Made by a program: the position numbers and the translations under genes
Notes under the pieces: model-generated
Seen by the model: the letters and a program-made list of their open reading frames with translations, nothing else
What the model was told of the DNA's origin: nothing
The model's database searches: none
Assembly (NCBI RefSeq): GCF_014205155.1
Contig: NZ_JACHMX010000001.1
Span: forward strand, 806,001 to 870,000
Direction: 5' to 3'
Length of the DNA: 64,000 nt
DNA from: Amycolatopsis umgeniensis
Lineage (GTDB): Bacteria; Actinomycetota; Actinomycetes; Mycobacteriales; Pseudonocardiaceae
Part shown: positions 1 to 8,098 of the stretch, piece by piece
Layout of the letters: each line of letters begins with the position of its first letter
Numbering within the stretch: position 1 is the stretch's first letter

Positions 1-257
1 GGATCGATGTCGAGATCCACCTCCATGCCGGAGGCGGTCAGCCGCAGTTCGCCGACCCGGCCGATCGGCACGCCGCGATAGGTGACCTCGGCGTTGCTGA
101 AGATGCCCCCGCCGGTGGCGAGCCGCACCTTGACGGTGTAGCCGCGGTCGAGCACCAGCTTGTCCAGCCCCGCGTACGTCGCGCCGACGTACGCGACGCC
201 GAGGACGGCGACGGCCACGAAGACCACCAGCTGGACACGGACGAACTTGGTCAGCAT
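1..257 (-). CDS. mceF: MceF-type substrate-binding protein, 3' part beyond the window
   Basis: Last visible gene of an Mce lipid-import operon. The 85 visible codons begin MLTKFVRVQLVVF, with one transmembrane helix at about residues 7-27 followed by the start of an MlaD/Mce domain (YTVKVRLATGGGIFSNAEVTYRG region, residues about 41-75). Mce proteins are anchored periplasmic or cell-envelope proteins that form hexameric rings or tubes carrying lipids to the YrbE permease. The ATG overlaps the stop of mceE in a TGATG arrangement, so it is translationally coupled. Sixth Mce protein by position, hence the F assignment. The gene runs off the left edge and its C terminus cannot be judged. Confidence 0.88.
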   Translation of the reverse strand, partial: MLTKFVRVQLVVFVAVAVLGVAYVGATYAGLDKLVLDRGYTVKVRLATGGGIFSNAEVTYRGVPIGRVGELRLTASGMEVDLDID

Positions 258-1240
258 CAGCGGCCACCACTGTTCTTGAAGGTCAGGAACGTGTTCAGGT
301 AGTCGCCGCGGATGGCCTCGAGCGCGGCGTCGGGGAACGGGAAGGTGAAGATCATCTCCATCGCCTTCGGCAGCTTGTCCCCGGAGTCGGCCAGCCGCCG
401 CAGCAACGGCTCGAGCGCTTTGAGGTCGGCGACGAGGTCGTCCTTGCTGCGGTTCACCGTGTCGACCGCGACCGAAGTGAGCCCGTCCAGCGACTTCAGC
501 ATCCCGACGAGCGCCTGACGCTGCTGGTTCAGCACCTCGATCCCGGGGGTGAGCCCGTTCAGCGTCGCCTTGATCTCTTCGGTGTTCCCGTTCAGCGTCG
601 CCGCGAGTTTGTTGACACTCTCGATCGCGCGCGTGATCTCCGCCTTGTGCTCGTCGAGCCCGCGCACGAAGGTGTCGAGATTCGCCAGCAGGCTGCGGGC
701 CGCGCTTTCCTTGCCGCCGAGCGCGTCGTTCAGTTCGCGGGTGATGTTCTGCACCTGCGCGACGCCTCCACCATTGAGCAGCAGGGAAAGCGCGCCGAAG
801 ACCTCCTCGATCTCCGGGGTCAGCGACGAACTGGCGAGCGGGATCACCGCGCCGTCGACCAACCGCCCGTTCGGTGTCCCTTCGGCGGGCGGCGCGAGCT
901 CGACGAACTTCTCACCGAGGATGCTCGCCTGCCGCAGCCGCGCGACGGCGTTGGCGGGCAGGTTCACGTCCCCGTTGATCAGCAGTCCGACCACCGCGCT
1001 GCGGCCGTCCGGCGCCAGTTCGACCGTCCGCACCTGCCCGACCGGGACGTCGTTGACCTTCACCCCGGACTGCGGCACGAGATCCAGCACGTTGGTGAAA
1101 CTCGCCGTGACGTGGATCGGGCGCTCGCCCAGCGCGGCGCCGCCCGGCAACGGGATGTCGTAGACGTCGACACCGCCGCTGCAGCCGGTGGCGGCCAGCG
1201 TGAGGGCCAGCAGGGCCGCGCATTTGAACCGGGACTTCAT
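257..1240 (-). CDS. mceE: MceE-type lipoprotein of the Mce transporter
   Basis: 327-residue Mce protein carrying a lipoprotein signal: a hydrophobic N terminus ends in the lipobox LAATGC, with the lipidated Cys at residue 20. This is characteristic of the fifth Mce gene (MceE, LprK-like) in mycobacterial and other actinobacterial operons. An MlaD/Mce domain follows (about residues 35-115, IHVTASFTNVLDLVPQSGVKVNDV region), then the helical MCE-associated region rich in Leu and Asn that builds the tube. The ATG overlaps the stop codon of the preceding mceD gene by 4 nt, and its own stop overlaps the next start. It probably works as one subunit of the hexameric lipid conduit, tethered to the outer face of the membrane. 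Confidence 0.9.
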   Translation of the reverse strand: MKSRFKCAALLALTLAATGCSGGVDVYDIPLPGGAALGERPIHVTASFTNVLDLVPQSGVKVNDVPVGQVRTVELAPDGRSAVVGLLINGDVNLPANAVARLRQASILGEKFVELAPPAEGTPNGRLVDGAVIPLASSSLTPEIEEVFGALSLLLNGGGVAQVQNITRELNDALGGKESAARSLLANLDTFVRGLDEHKAEITRAIESVNKLAATLNGNTEEIKATLNGLTPGIEVLNQQRQALVGMLKSLDGLTSVAVDTVNRSKDDLVADLKALEPLLRRLADSGDKLPKAMEMIFTFPFPDAALEAIRGDYLNTFLTFKNSGGR

Positions 1241-2241
1241 TTCGCCCCCGAGAATTCGGTGAGGTTCCCTCGGCCGTCCAGCGTTCCCGCGCCCTGGTTG
1301 TACGCGCCGAGCACGTTCGCCAGCGCGTTCGGCGCGGCGTCGAGCGCCTCGCTCAGCGACGCCTTCTGCTGCGTGAGCACCTTGGTGATCTCGGCGAGTT
1401 TGTCCACATCGGACTTCACTTTGCCCCGGTTGTCCTTGATGAAGCCCTGAACCACGCTGAGCGCCTCGGTGAGTTCGGTCATCGCACCGGAGAACTGGTC
1501 CCGCTGATCGGCCAGGATCTTGCTGATCGAGGAGATCTGCTGGATCGCCTGTTTCACCTTGTCGTCGTTCGAGGCGAGCATCGCGGTGAACTTGCTGATG
1601 TTGTCGACGGAGTTGAACAGGTCGTCCTTGGAATCGCTCGCCGTCCTGGCGAACTCGCCGAGGTTCTTGATCGCCTCGCCGAGTTTGCCGCCGTTGCCGT
1701 CGAGGTAGGTCGCGGCCTTGGTCAGAACGTCGCTGACGGCTCCGTCCCGGTTGGCGCCCTTCGGTCCCAGCGCGGTCATCAGCTGGTTGAGACTGCCGAG
1801 GAGTTCGTCGACCTCGACGGGGGTCACGGTGCGCTCGGGTGGGATCCGGGCGTCGCCGCCCAGTTCCGGCCCGCCGAGGTACACCGGGGTCAGCTGCACG
1901 TACCGGTCGGCGACCAGGCTCGGCGTGATCACGACGGCGCCGACGTCGGCGGGCAGTTTGACGTCGGGCCGGACCGACATCGTCACCTCGACGTTCGTGG
2001 CCCGCGGTTCGACCTTGGTCACCGAACCGATCGGGACCCCGAGCACGCGCACCTCGGTGTTCGGGTACACCCCGACAGTCGCGGTGAAGTACCCGGTCAG
2101 GATGCGATCGGCCTGCCGCGTCAGCAGCGGCCAGGCCGCCGTCACGAGCAGCCCCGCGACGACGGCGACCGCGAGCCGCCGCAACCAGGCCCGTCGCCGG
2201 GCGTGCGCCCCGAGATCGGACAACGTGAAGTGGCGCCCCAT
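1237..2241 (-). CDS. mceD: MceD-type substrate-binding protein
   Basis: 334-residue Mce protein. An Arg-rich cytoplasmic stub (residues 1-22) leads into one transmembrane helix (LAVAVVAGLLVTAAWPL, about 22-40) and then an MlaD/Mce domain with the usual hydrophobic pattern (TATVGVYPNTEVRVLGVPIGSV, about 52-75). The rest is predicted mostly helical, with repeated Ile/Leu heptads and D/N-rich turns, as in the MCE tube region. The start ATG shares its first base with the stop of mceC (TGATG), and its own stop overlaps mceE. Position and coupling support the D slot. The substrate cannot be told from sequence; characterised relatives import sterols or fatty acids. Confidence 0.9.
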   Translation of the reverse strand: MGRHFTLSDLGAHARRRAWLRRLAVAVVAGLLVTAAWPLLTRQADRILTGYFTATVGVYPNTEVRVLGVPIGSVTKVEPRATNVEVTMSVRPDVKLPADVGAVVITPSLVADRYVQLTPVYLGGPELGGDARIPPERTVTPVEVDELLGSLNQLMTALGPKGANRDGAVSDVLTKAATYLDGNGGKLGEAIKNLGEFARTASDSKDDLFNSVDNISKFTAMLASNDDKVKQAIQQISSISKILADQRDQFSGAMTELTEALSVVQGFIKDNRGKVKSDVDKLAEITKVLTQQKASLSEALDAAPNALANVLGAYNQGAGTLDGRGNLTEFSGAK

Positions 2242-3251
2242 CAGCGTCCCCCGTTCCTCGACGGCATGCAGCTGCCGGGTGTACTGCCGGTCGGGACGAG
2301 CCCGCAGATGTAGGTGTCGATCCAGCGGCCGTTGCCGACAGCGTTGCCGAGCAGCCGGTAGAACGGCCCGGCCAGCCGCAGGCTCTCGCTGAGCTTGTCC
2401 TGGTTGCGCTGCAACACGGTGGCGACGCGGTCGAGCTGGTCGAGTGCGGGACCGAGCGTCTTCTGGTTGTCCGCGACGAGCCCCTTGAGCTGCACCGAGA
2501 GGTTCTTCACGCCGCTGAACAGCTTCGCGATGGCGTCCTTGCGCGCGTTCAGTTCCGTGAGCAGCGTGTTGCCGTCGCGGATCAGCGCTTCGATCTGCTG
2601 CGACCGGTCGCCGAGTGTCTGGGACACCTTGTTCGTGTTCTGGAACAGCTTCACCAGTTCCTCGTCCCGGGACGCGAGCGTCTTGGACAGCGCGGTGATG
2701 CCGTCGAAGGCTGTCCGGACGTCCTGGGGCGTGGAGGCGCCGAGCGTCTCCGACAACGTCCCGAACGCCTTCGCGAGCTGATCGGTGTCGATCGCGCCCA
2801 CCGTGTTCGCGAGGTCGTTGAACACCGTGGTGACGTCGTAAGGAGAACTCGTGCGCTCCACCGGGATCGGCTCGTCCGGATCCAGCTCCGCGTTGCCGAC
2901 CGGGTCGATGACCAGGTTCTTCTGCCCCAGCAACGTCTTGATCTTGATCGCGGCGGTGGTGCGGTTGCCGACCCAGGTGTCCTTGACCCGGAACAGCACC
3001 TTGACGCGGCCACCGTCCAGCAGGACGTCGGAGACCTCGCCGACCTTCACCCCGGCGACCCGGACCTCGTCATTGCGTTTGAGCCCGGCGGCCTCGGTGA
3101 ACTCCGCCGCGTACGTGGTGCCGCCGCCGACCAGCGGGAGATCGTCGGAGAAGAACACCGCCGAGCCGGCGACCGTCATCAGCGCGGCCGTGATGGCGCC
3201 TACCACGATCGGGTTGCGGCTGCGGAAGGGTTTGATCCTGGGCGCTTTCAC
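2241..3251 (-). CDS. mceC: MceC-type substrate-binding protein, GTG start
   Basis: 336-residue Mce protein. The GTG start was chosen because it overlaps the mceB stop as GTGA and puts a basic stub (KAPRIKPFRSRNP) directly before the transmembrane helix (IVVGAITAALMTVAGSAVFF, about 14-33). The open frame extends further upstream without a plausible start. An MlaD/Mce domain follows (YAAEFTEAAGLKRNDEVRVAG, about 44-64), then a long helical C-terminal region. It ends in a Cys-containing tail (CGLVPTGSTPGSCMPS) similar to the tail of MceB, suggesting disulphide-stabilised C termini in the extracytoplasmic space. It is the third of six Mce subunits in the operon. Confidence 0.9.
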   Translation of the reverse strand: MKAPRIKPFRSRNPIVVGAITAALMTVAGSAVFFSDDLPLVGGGTTYAAEFTEAAGLKRNDEVRVAGVKVGEVSDVLLDGGRVKVLFRVKDTWVGNRTTAAIKIKTLLGQKNLVIDPVGNAELDPDEPIPVERTSSPYDVTTVFNDLANTVGAIDTDQLAKAFGTLSETLGASTPQDVRTAFDGITALSKTLASRDEELVKLFQNTNKVSQTLGDRSQQIEALIRDGNTLLTELNARKDAIAKLFSGVKNLSVQLKGLVADNQKTLGPALDQLDRVATVLQRNQDKLSESLRLAGPFYRLLGNAVGNGRWIDTYICGLVPTGSTPGSCMPSRNGGR

Positions 3252-4261
3252 CGGCACCGTCCCTGGGTCAGCGGGATGCCGACCGGCGGGCCGCCCGGGG
3301 CGGGTGGCGCGTCCGATTTGACCGAGCACAGGTAGAAGTTGAACCACGAGCCGTACGAGACCATCGCGCCCATGCGGTCCAGCTTCTTCGGGAGGTTGGA
3401 CAGGAACTGCTCGAACACCGGGGTGTTGTCGGCGAGATTCTTCGACAGGTCACCGAGGGTGTTGATGCTGTCCTTCAACGGCGCGCGGCCGTCCTGGAGC
3501 AGGTCCGCGGTGGCGGTGGTGAGCTCGCCGAGCCCGCCGATCGCCTGCCCGATGGGCTTCGCGTCGCCGGCGAGCCCGGAGACCAGTTGCGCGGTGACGT
3601 CGACGAGTTTGTCGAACTGATCACCTTGGGAGTTCAGCGTGTCGAGCACCGTGTTGAGATTCCCGACCACCTCGCCGATCACCTTGTCCTTGCCCGCCAG
3701 GGTGCTCGTGAGCGACGCGGTGTGCTCCAAGAGGCTGTCGATGGTGCTCCCCTCCCCTTGCAGCACTTGCACGATCTCGAACGACAGCTGGTTGACGTCG
3801 TTCGGCGACAACGCCTGGAACAGCGGTTTGAACCCGTTGAACAACGCGGTGAGATCCAGCGCCGGAGTCGTCCGCTCCGGCGGGATCAGCGCGCCTTCGG
3901 TCAGCGCGGCCGGTCCGTCCGGGCCGGGGTCGATCGACAGGTACCGCTGGCCGACGAGGTTGCGGTACCTGATGGTGACCGAGGCGCCCTCGGTGAGACG
4001 GCGTTTGTTCTCGATCGAGAACCGCACGTCCGCCAGCCGCCGCTCGACCACCCCGATCGAATCCACCTGACCGATCCGGACCCCGGACATCCGGACCTCG
4101 TCCCCGGGGTTGACCGACGTCGCGTCGGTGAATCTGGCGGTGTAGCCGACCGTCGTGCCGACCCCGGAGTTCGCGATGGTGATGGCCAGGATCCCGGTCG
4201 CCACCACGGTGATCACGAAGAAGATCAGGCCCTTGATCGCCGGGCCCACGACACTCCTCAT
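3248..4261 (-). CDS. mceB: MceB-type substrate-binding protein
   Basis: 337-residue Mce protein starting MRSVVGPAIKGL. The ATG overlaps the mceA stop (ATGA), which decides the start over an upstream extension. One transmembrane helix (LIFFVITVVATGILAITIA, about 12-30) precedes the MlaD/Mce domain (YTARFTDATSVNPGDEVRMSGV, about 41-62). The downstream part is a predicted all-helical tube segment ending with a single Cys (FYLCSVK) and a Pro-rich tail. It should assemble with the other five Mce proteins into a hetero-hexamer that receives lipid outside the membrane and passes it to the two YrbE permeases encoded upstream. Confidence 0.91.
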   Translation of the reverse strand: MRSVVGPAIKGLIFFVITVVATGILAITIANSGVGTTVGYTARFTDATSVNPGDEVRMSGVRIGQVDSIGVVERRLADVRFSIENKRRLTEGASVTIRYRNLVGQRYLSIDPGPDGPAALTEGALIPPERTTPALDLTALFNGFKPLFQALSPNDVNQLSFEIVQVLQGEGSTIDSLLEHTASLTSTLAGKDKVIGEVVGNLNTVLDTLNSQGDQFDKLVDVTAQLVSGLAGDAKPIGQAIGGLGELTTATADLLQDGRAPLKDSINTLGDLSKNLADNTPVFEQFLSNLPKKLDRMGAMVSYGSWFNFYLCSVKSDAPPAPGGPPVGIPLTQGRCR

Positions 4262-5481
4262 CGGACGGACACCTCCGTTCCGCGCAACGCCGGGCCCACG
4301 AGCACGCTGCTCCAGTCCGGGACCTCGGCCGGTTTCATCCCGAGCGACGGCGCCAGGATCTCGGCGACCAGCCCTCGCTCCCCCTTCGAATTTGCCGGGC
4401 CGAGGTCCCCATCGGCGGCGCTCACCACCGCCGCCGAAGTCGTGCCCCCGCCGTAGCACCGCGGGCCGCCCTTTTGGTCGAACCGCGGATCGTCCCGCCC
4501 CGGCACGTACTTGTCGCGCGGATCGTGGACGGACAACGTCACGTGCAGCCCCGGCTCACCGGTGCCCTTGCCCAAGGCCTTCTCCATCACCGGCTTGAGC
4601 CGGTTCACCGCGTCGAACAGGCACGGGAACTCGGGCGAATAGCGCGACAGCAGTTCCAGTGTCGGCCTGCTCTTCACGCTGACGCCGATGATGTTGTCCT
4701 TGTTCTGCACCAGGAACTTGTTCAGGTCACCGCTCGCGGTGGTGACACTGGTGTACAGCTTGTCGAGATCGGCACGAGTGTCCACAATGGTCTTCGCGGT
4801 CGTGGAGAGATCCGACAGGGCCTTGAGGATGTCCGGCGCGGCACCGGTGTAGAGATCGGCGACGTCGGCGAGGCTGCTGATGTCCGCCTTGAACTGCGGC
4901 ATCAACGGGTTCACCTGACCGAGCAGGTCGTTGAGCTGGACGATGCTGTCCCCCAAGGCTTTCCCGCGATTGTCGAGCGCGAGCGAGATCGCACCGAGCG
5001 AACTGTTCAGCTTCTGCGGCTGCACCGCCCGCAACAAGGGCAGCAGGTCGCCGAGGACGCGTTCCAGTTCGATCGCGTTGGCCGACCAGTCCTGGCCGAT
5101 GACGTCGCCGTCCTGCAGCGAACCACCGGCGGGCCGTTCCGGAAGGACGAGATTGACGTATCGCTCGCCGAACACCGTCTTGGGCAGCAGCCGGGCCGAG
5201 ACGTTCCTCGGCAGCTGATCGATCTTCGCCGGGTCGATGGCCAGGTCGATCTCCGCGCCGTCCGCGCTGCCCCGGACCGCCCTGACCTCGCCGAACGGCA
5301 CGCCGCGGACCTTGACCTCGGCGGGCGGGGCCAGCTGGTTGCCGACCCTGTCGGTTTTGAGCGTGACCAGTTCCGCGCGGTCGAAGTCCTTGTTGAAGAT
5401 GGCCACCGCGACCCAGCCCAGCAGCACCAGGATGACGAGGAAGATCACCCCGGCGGCCTGTGTCCGCGCCCGCGCGCTCAT
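4258..5481 (-). CDS. mceA: MceA-type substrate-binding protein
   Basis: 407-residue Mce protein, the longest of the set as is usual for MceA. It starts MSARARTQAAGVIFLVILVLLGWVAVAIF, with the ATG overlapping the yrbEB stop (ATGA). Transmembrane helix about residues 9-30, MlaD/Mce domain about 38-120 (LVTLKTDRVGNQLAPPAEVKVRG), then the helical region. The C-terminal 90 residues are polar and Pro/Gly-rich and contain isolated Cys residues (FPCLFDAV, PRCYGGG). First Mce gene after the two permease genes, the canonical order yrbEA-yrbEB-mceA to F. ATP would be supplied by an MceG/MlaF-type ATPase encoded elsewhere, since none is present here. Confidence 0.91.
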   Translation of the reverse strand: MSARARTQAAGVIFLVILVLLGWVAVAIFNKDFDRAELVTLKTDRVGNQLAPPAEVKVRGVPFGEVRAVRGSADGAEIDLAIDPAKIDQLPRNVSARLLPKTVFGERYVNLVLPERPAGGSLQDGDVIGQDWSANAIELERVLGDLLPLLRAVQPQKLNSSLGAISLALDNRGKALGDSIVQLNDLLGQVNPLMPQFKADISSLADVADLYTGAAPDILKALSDLSTTAKTIVDTRADLDKLYTSVTTASGDLNKFLVQNKDNIIGVSVKSRPTLELLSRYSPEFPCLFDAVNRLKPVMEKALGKGTGEPGLHVTLSVHDPRDKYVPGRDDPRFDQKGGPRCYGGGTTSAAVVSAADGDLGPANSKGERGLVAEILAPSLGMKPAEVPDWSSVLVGPALRGTEVSVR

Positions 5482-6317
5482 CCGGAGACCTTCACCGTCG
5501 TGGTGGCGCCCCAGATGGCCAGGCTGAGGAACAGGTCGAGCACGCTGATCAGCACGATCGACGTCCGCACCGCGCGGCCGACGGCGACCCCGACGCCCGC
5601 CGGGCCGCCCGCGGCGCGATAACCGTAGAAGCAGTGGGTGAGGATGACGCCGACGCTGAACACGAGCACCTTGGCGAACGACCACAAGACGTCTTCGGGC
5701 GGTAAGAACAAGGAGAAGTAGTGGTCGTAGGTGCCGCCGGACTGTCCGAAGAAGACGACCGTCGTCACCCTCGAACCGAGGTACGAGATCAGCAGGCCGA
5801 TCACGTAGAGCGGGATGATCGCGATGAACCCGGCCACGATCCGGGTGGTGACGAGGTACGGCATGCTGCGCACGGCCATCACCTCGAGCGCGTCGATCTC
5901 TTCCGAGATCCGCATGGCGCCCAGTTGCGCGGTGAATCCGGCGCCGACGGTCGCGGACAGCGCGAGCCCTGCCGAGAGCGGCGCGATCTCACGAGTGTTG
6001 AAGTACGCGGTGAGGAAGCCGGTCATCGCGGAGATGTTGATCTGGTTCAACGCGCTGAAACCCTGCAGCCCCACCGTGATCCCGGTGAACACGCACAGGC
6101 CGACCATCACGCCGACGGTGCCGCCGATCACCGCGAGGGCGCCGCTGCCGAAGGTCACCTCGGCGAGCAGGCGCACCACCTCGCGGAAGTAGCGGGTGAC
6201 GGCCATCGGGATCGCCGCGAGCGCGCGGACGTAGAACAGCAACTGGTCGCCCAGCTCGAAAAGACTGTTGCCGGGGCGTTTGAACGCCTCGCGGGCCCGC
6301 TCGGGGACGCTGGTCAC
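5478..6317 (-). CDS. yrbEB: YrbEB/MlaE-family ABC permease of the Mce transporter
   Basis: 279-residue MlaE-family permease. An amphipathic N terminus (GNSLFELGDQLLFYVRAL) is followed by about five transmembrane segments. The conserved cytoplasmic coupling segment ISEEIDALEVMAVRSMPYLVTTR (about residues 134-156) contacts the MlaF/MceG ATPase in this family. The last helix region ends in a loop resembling GYRAAGGPAGVG, also typical. It lies 4 nt after yrbEA and overlaps mceA by 4 nt. With YrbEA it forms the membrane core that takes lipid from the Mce hexamer. Confidence 0.93.
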   Translation of the reverse strand: MTSVPERAREAFKRPGNSLFELGDQLLFYVRALAAIPMAVTRYFREVVRLLAEVTFGSGALAVIGGTVGVMVGLCVFTGITVGLQGFSALNQINISAMTGFLTAYFNTREIAPLSAGLALSATVGAGFTAQLGAMRISEEIDALEVMAVRSMPYLVTTRIVAGFIAIIPLYVIGLLISYLGSRVTTVVFFGQSGGTYDHYFSLFLPPEDVLWSFAKVLVFSVGVILTHCFYGYRAAGGPAGVGVAVGRAVRTSIVLISVLDLFLSLAIWGATTTVKVSG

Positions 6318-6321
6318 GGGA

Positions 6322-7125
6322 TCAGGTTCCCTTCGCCGGGACGAGTTGCAGGTACAGCGCGGTCAGGATGGTGTTGACGAAGAACAGGAGCAGAAACGTG
6401 ATCACCACCGACTGGTTGACGACGTCGCCGACGCCTTTAGGGCCGCCCTTGGGGTTCAGCCCCCGGTAGGCCGCGACGACACCGGCGAGGAAACCGAAGA
6501 TGAACGCCTTGATCGAGCTGATGACGAGGTCGGGCAGCTGCGCCAGCGCGTTGAAACTCGCGAGGTACGCGCCCGGTGTCCCGCCCTGCACGATGACGTT
6601 GAAGAAGTAACCGCCGAGCACGCCGACGACACTGACCAAACCGTTCAGCAGCACCGAAACCCCGATGGCCGCCTGCACCCGAGGCACGATGAGCCGGTGG
6701 ATCGGCGAGACGCCGAGCACTTCCATCGCGTCGATCTCCTCGCGGATGGAGCGGGCGCCGAGGTCCGCGCAGATCGCCGAACCGCCGGCGCCGGCGATGA
6801 TCAGCGTCGTCACGATCGGGCTGGCCTGTTGCACGACGGCGAGCACGCTCGCGGCGCCGTTGAACTGCTGTGCGCCGATCTGGCTCGTGAGCGAGCCGAG
6901 CTGCAGCGAGATGACCGCGCCGAACGGGATCGACACGAGGATCGCCGGCGTGATCGACACACTGGCGATGAACCAGAACTGCTGGATGAACTCGCGGACC
7001 TGAACCGGGCGGCGGAACATCGCGAGGATGACGTCGAGCCCCATGGCGCACATGCGGCCGAATTCGCGCAATCCCGCGGCGGCCTTTTCCGGCGCGCGGG
7101 CGAGCAGGGCGACGGGATTGGTCAT
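6322..7125 (-). CDS. yrbEA: YrbEA/MlaE-family ABC permease of the Mce transporter
   Basis: 267-residue MlaE-family permease beginning MTNPVALLARAPEKAA. A GGAG ribosome site lies about 6 nt before the ATG, and the start sits 2 nt after the stop of the secreted-protein gene upstream. Family landmarks are visible: an N-terminal amphipathic helix, the FGAVISLQLGSLTSQIGAQQ segment, the coupling helix IREEIDAMEVLGVSPIHRL (about 130-148) and the GLNPKGGPKGVGDVVNQSVV tail. YrbEA and YrbEB are clearly paralogous and form the heterodimeric permease. Membrane protein, first of the two permease genes of the operon. Confidence 0.93.
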   Translation of the reverse strand: MTNPVALLARAPEKAAAGLREFGRMCAMGLDVILAMFRRPVQVREFIQQFWFIASVSITPAILVSIPFGAVISLQLGSLTSQIGAQQFNGAASVLAVVQQASPIVTTLIIAGAGGSAICADLGARSIREEIDAMEVLGVSPIHRLIVPRVQAAIGVSVLLNGLVSVVGVLGGYFFNVIVQGGTPGAYLASFNALAQLPDLVISSIKAFIFGFLAGVVAAYRGLNPKGGPKGVGDVVNQSVVITFLLLFFVNTILTALYLQLVPAKGT

Positions 7126-7127
7126 CG

Positions 7128-7898
7128 TCAGGCTCCGCATCCGTTGGGGGGCGGGCCCGAGCCGACGCACCGCAGCTTGAGGTTGGTGACCAGGGTGTTG
7201 CCGGGGCCGGAGACCAGGCCGGTGAGCAAGGGGCTGAGGTCCTCGCGCACCCCGCAGCCGGTGAACCCCGGTGTCGCGAACGTGCTCGTGGCCTTGACCG
7301 ACGGAGCGGGGAATCCGAGCGGCATCAACGCTTTGATGTTCACCGCGACCGACTGCGCGGTCCGGCAGTTCGGGCCGACGTCGAGGACCTTGCCGTCCAC
7401 CTTGACGTTCGAGAGTTTGATGAACACCTTCGACGTGACGTCGGAATCGCCGCACAGCGCGGTGCCGACCTCTTTGCAGTTGGTCGTCTTGCCGGTCTTC
7501 ACCTCGACGGTGCCGGTGGCGTCGCCGTCCGGGATCAGTTCGACCGTGCCCGTGGCGGGCATGAACCGGAAGGACACGAAGTAGCTCGACGTCGACGGGA
7601 TGGCGAGCTTGCCGGTGATCGGCACCTTGCCCGACAGCCCGAGGAGCGAGCCGTCGAACCGACCCTGCGGGAACGTGATGTCGGAACCGAGTTTCGCGAC
7701 CCGGCTCGTCGTCGGCTGCTGCTCGTCGCCGACGTAGAAACCGAACGGCAGCCCGGCCGCGGCGGCGGCCACCGGCTCGGGTTCGGCCCGCTGTGCCGGC
7801 GCGGGCTCGGCGGAGGCGGAAGCCAAGGAAAGCGCCCCCAACCCCAGCACCACCGGGAGCAGGAAGGCGCGCGGAACGCGCCCGGTCATCACTGACAT
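7128..7898 (-). CDS. Secreted Cys-rich protein leading the mce operon; paralogue of the 8099-9688 product
   Basis: 256 residues with a GAGGAAG ribosome site 6 nt before the ATG. An N-terminal signal peptide (about residues 7-30, ending near ASASAEP) exports it. The mature part is predicted beta-rich and contains nine Cys residues, including NCKEV, ALCGD, NCRTA, TGCGV and two near the C terminus, suggesting several disulphides. It shares clear blocks with the C-terminal half of the protein encoded just upstream: an F-R-F-M/L-x-P-A-T/S core, a GDATGTV-like segment and the ending FTGCG..LSPLL..LVSGPGN. Its stop is only 2 nt from the yrbEA start, so it appears to be part of the mce transcript. 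Function unknown; a cell-envelope lipid-binding accessory is possible but only inferred from context. Confidence 0.8.
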   Translation of the reverse strand: MSVMTGRVPRAFLLPVVLGLGALSLASASAEPAPAQRAEPEPVAAAAAGLPFGFYVGDEQQPTTSRVAKLGSDITFPQGRFDGSLLGLSGKVPITGKLAIPSTSSYFVSFRFMPATGTVELIPDGDATGTVEVKTGKTTNCKEVGTALCGDSDVTSKVFIKLSNVKVDGKVLDVGPNCRTAQSVAVNIKALMPLGFPAPSVKATSTFATPGFTGCGVREDLSPLLTGLVSGPGNTLVTNLKLRCVGSGPPPNGCGA

Positions 7899-8046
7899 TC
7901 GGGCTTCCTCACTTCGACTTCTCCGGCCGAACGGCCAACTCGTGCAGCACGCTACTGGCGGAAGATCAGGGAGACAAGTAATTCGGGAATGGCGGGTCCG
8001 GGAACGGGAAAGGTTGTAATGGGCGTAACTGTTTTGGCGTGGTGCC

Positions 8047-8089
8047 CGTGAGTGGTAATGACGGTTTCGAACCGTCATTACCACTCACG
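8047..8089. terminator. 20-bp perfect hairpin, GTGAGTGGYAA family
   Basis: Arms 8047-8066 and 8070-8089 are exact inverted repeats separated by 3 nt; the outer bases read CGTGAGTGGTAA. It lies 10 nt past the stop of the minus-strand gene ending at 8099. There is no T-run, as usual for actinobacterial terminators. The same arm sequence recurs at 34772-34850 and, in part, at 28775-28968. The stretch between this hairpin and 7899 should hold the promoter of the mce operon, but no convincing -35/-10 pair was seen there. Confidence 0.7.
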
Positions 8090-8098
8090 AGATTCGAC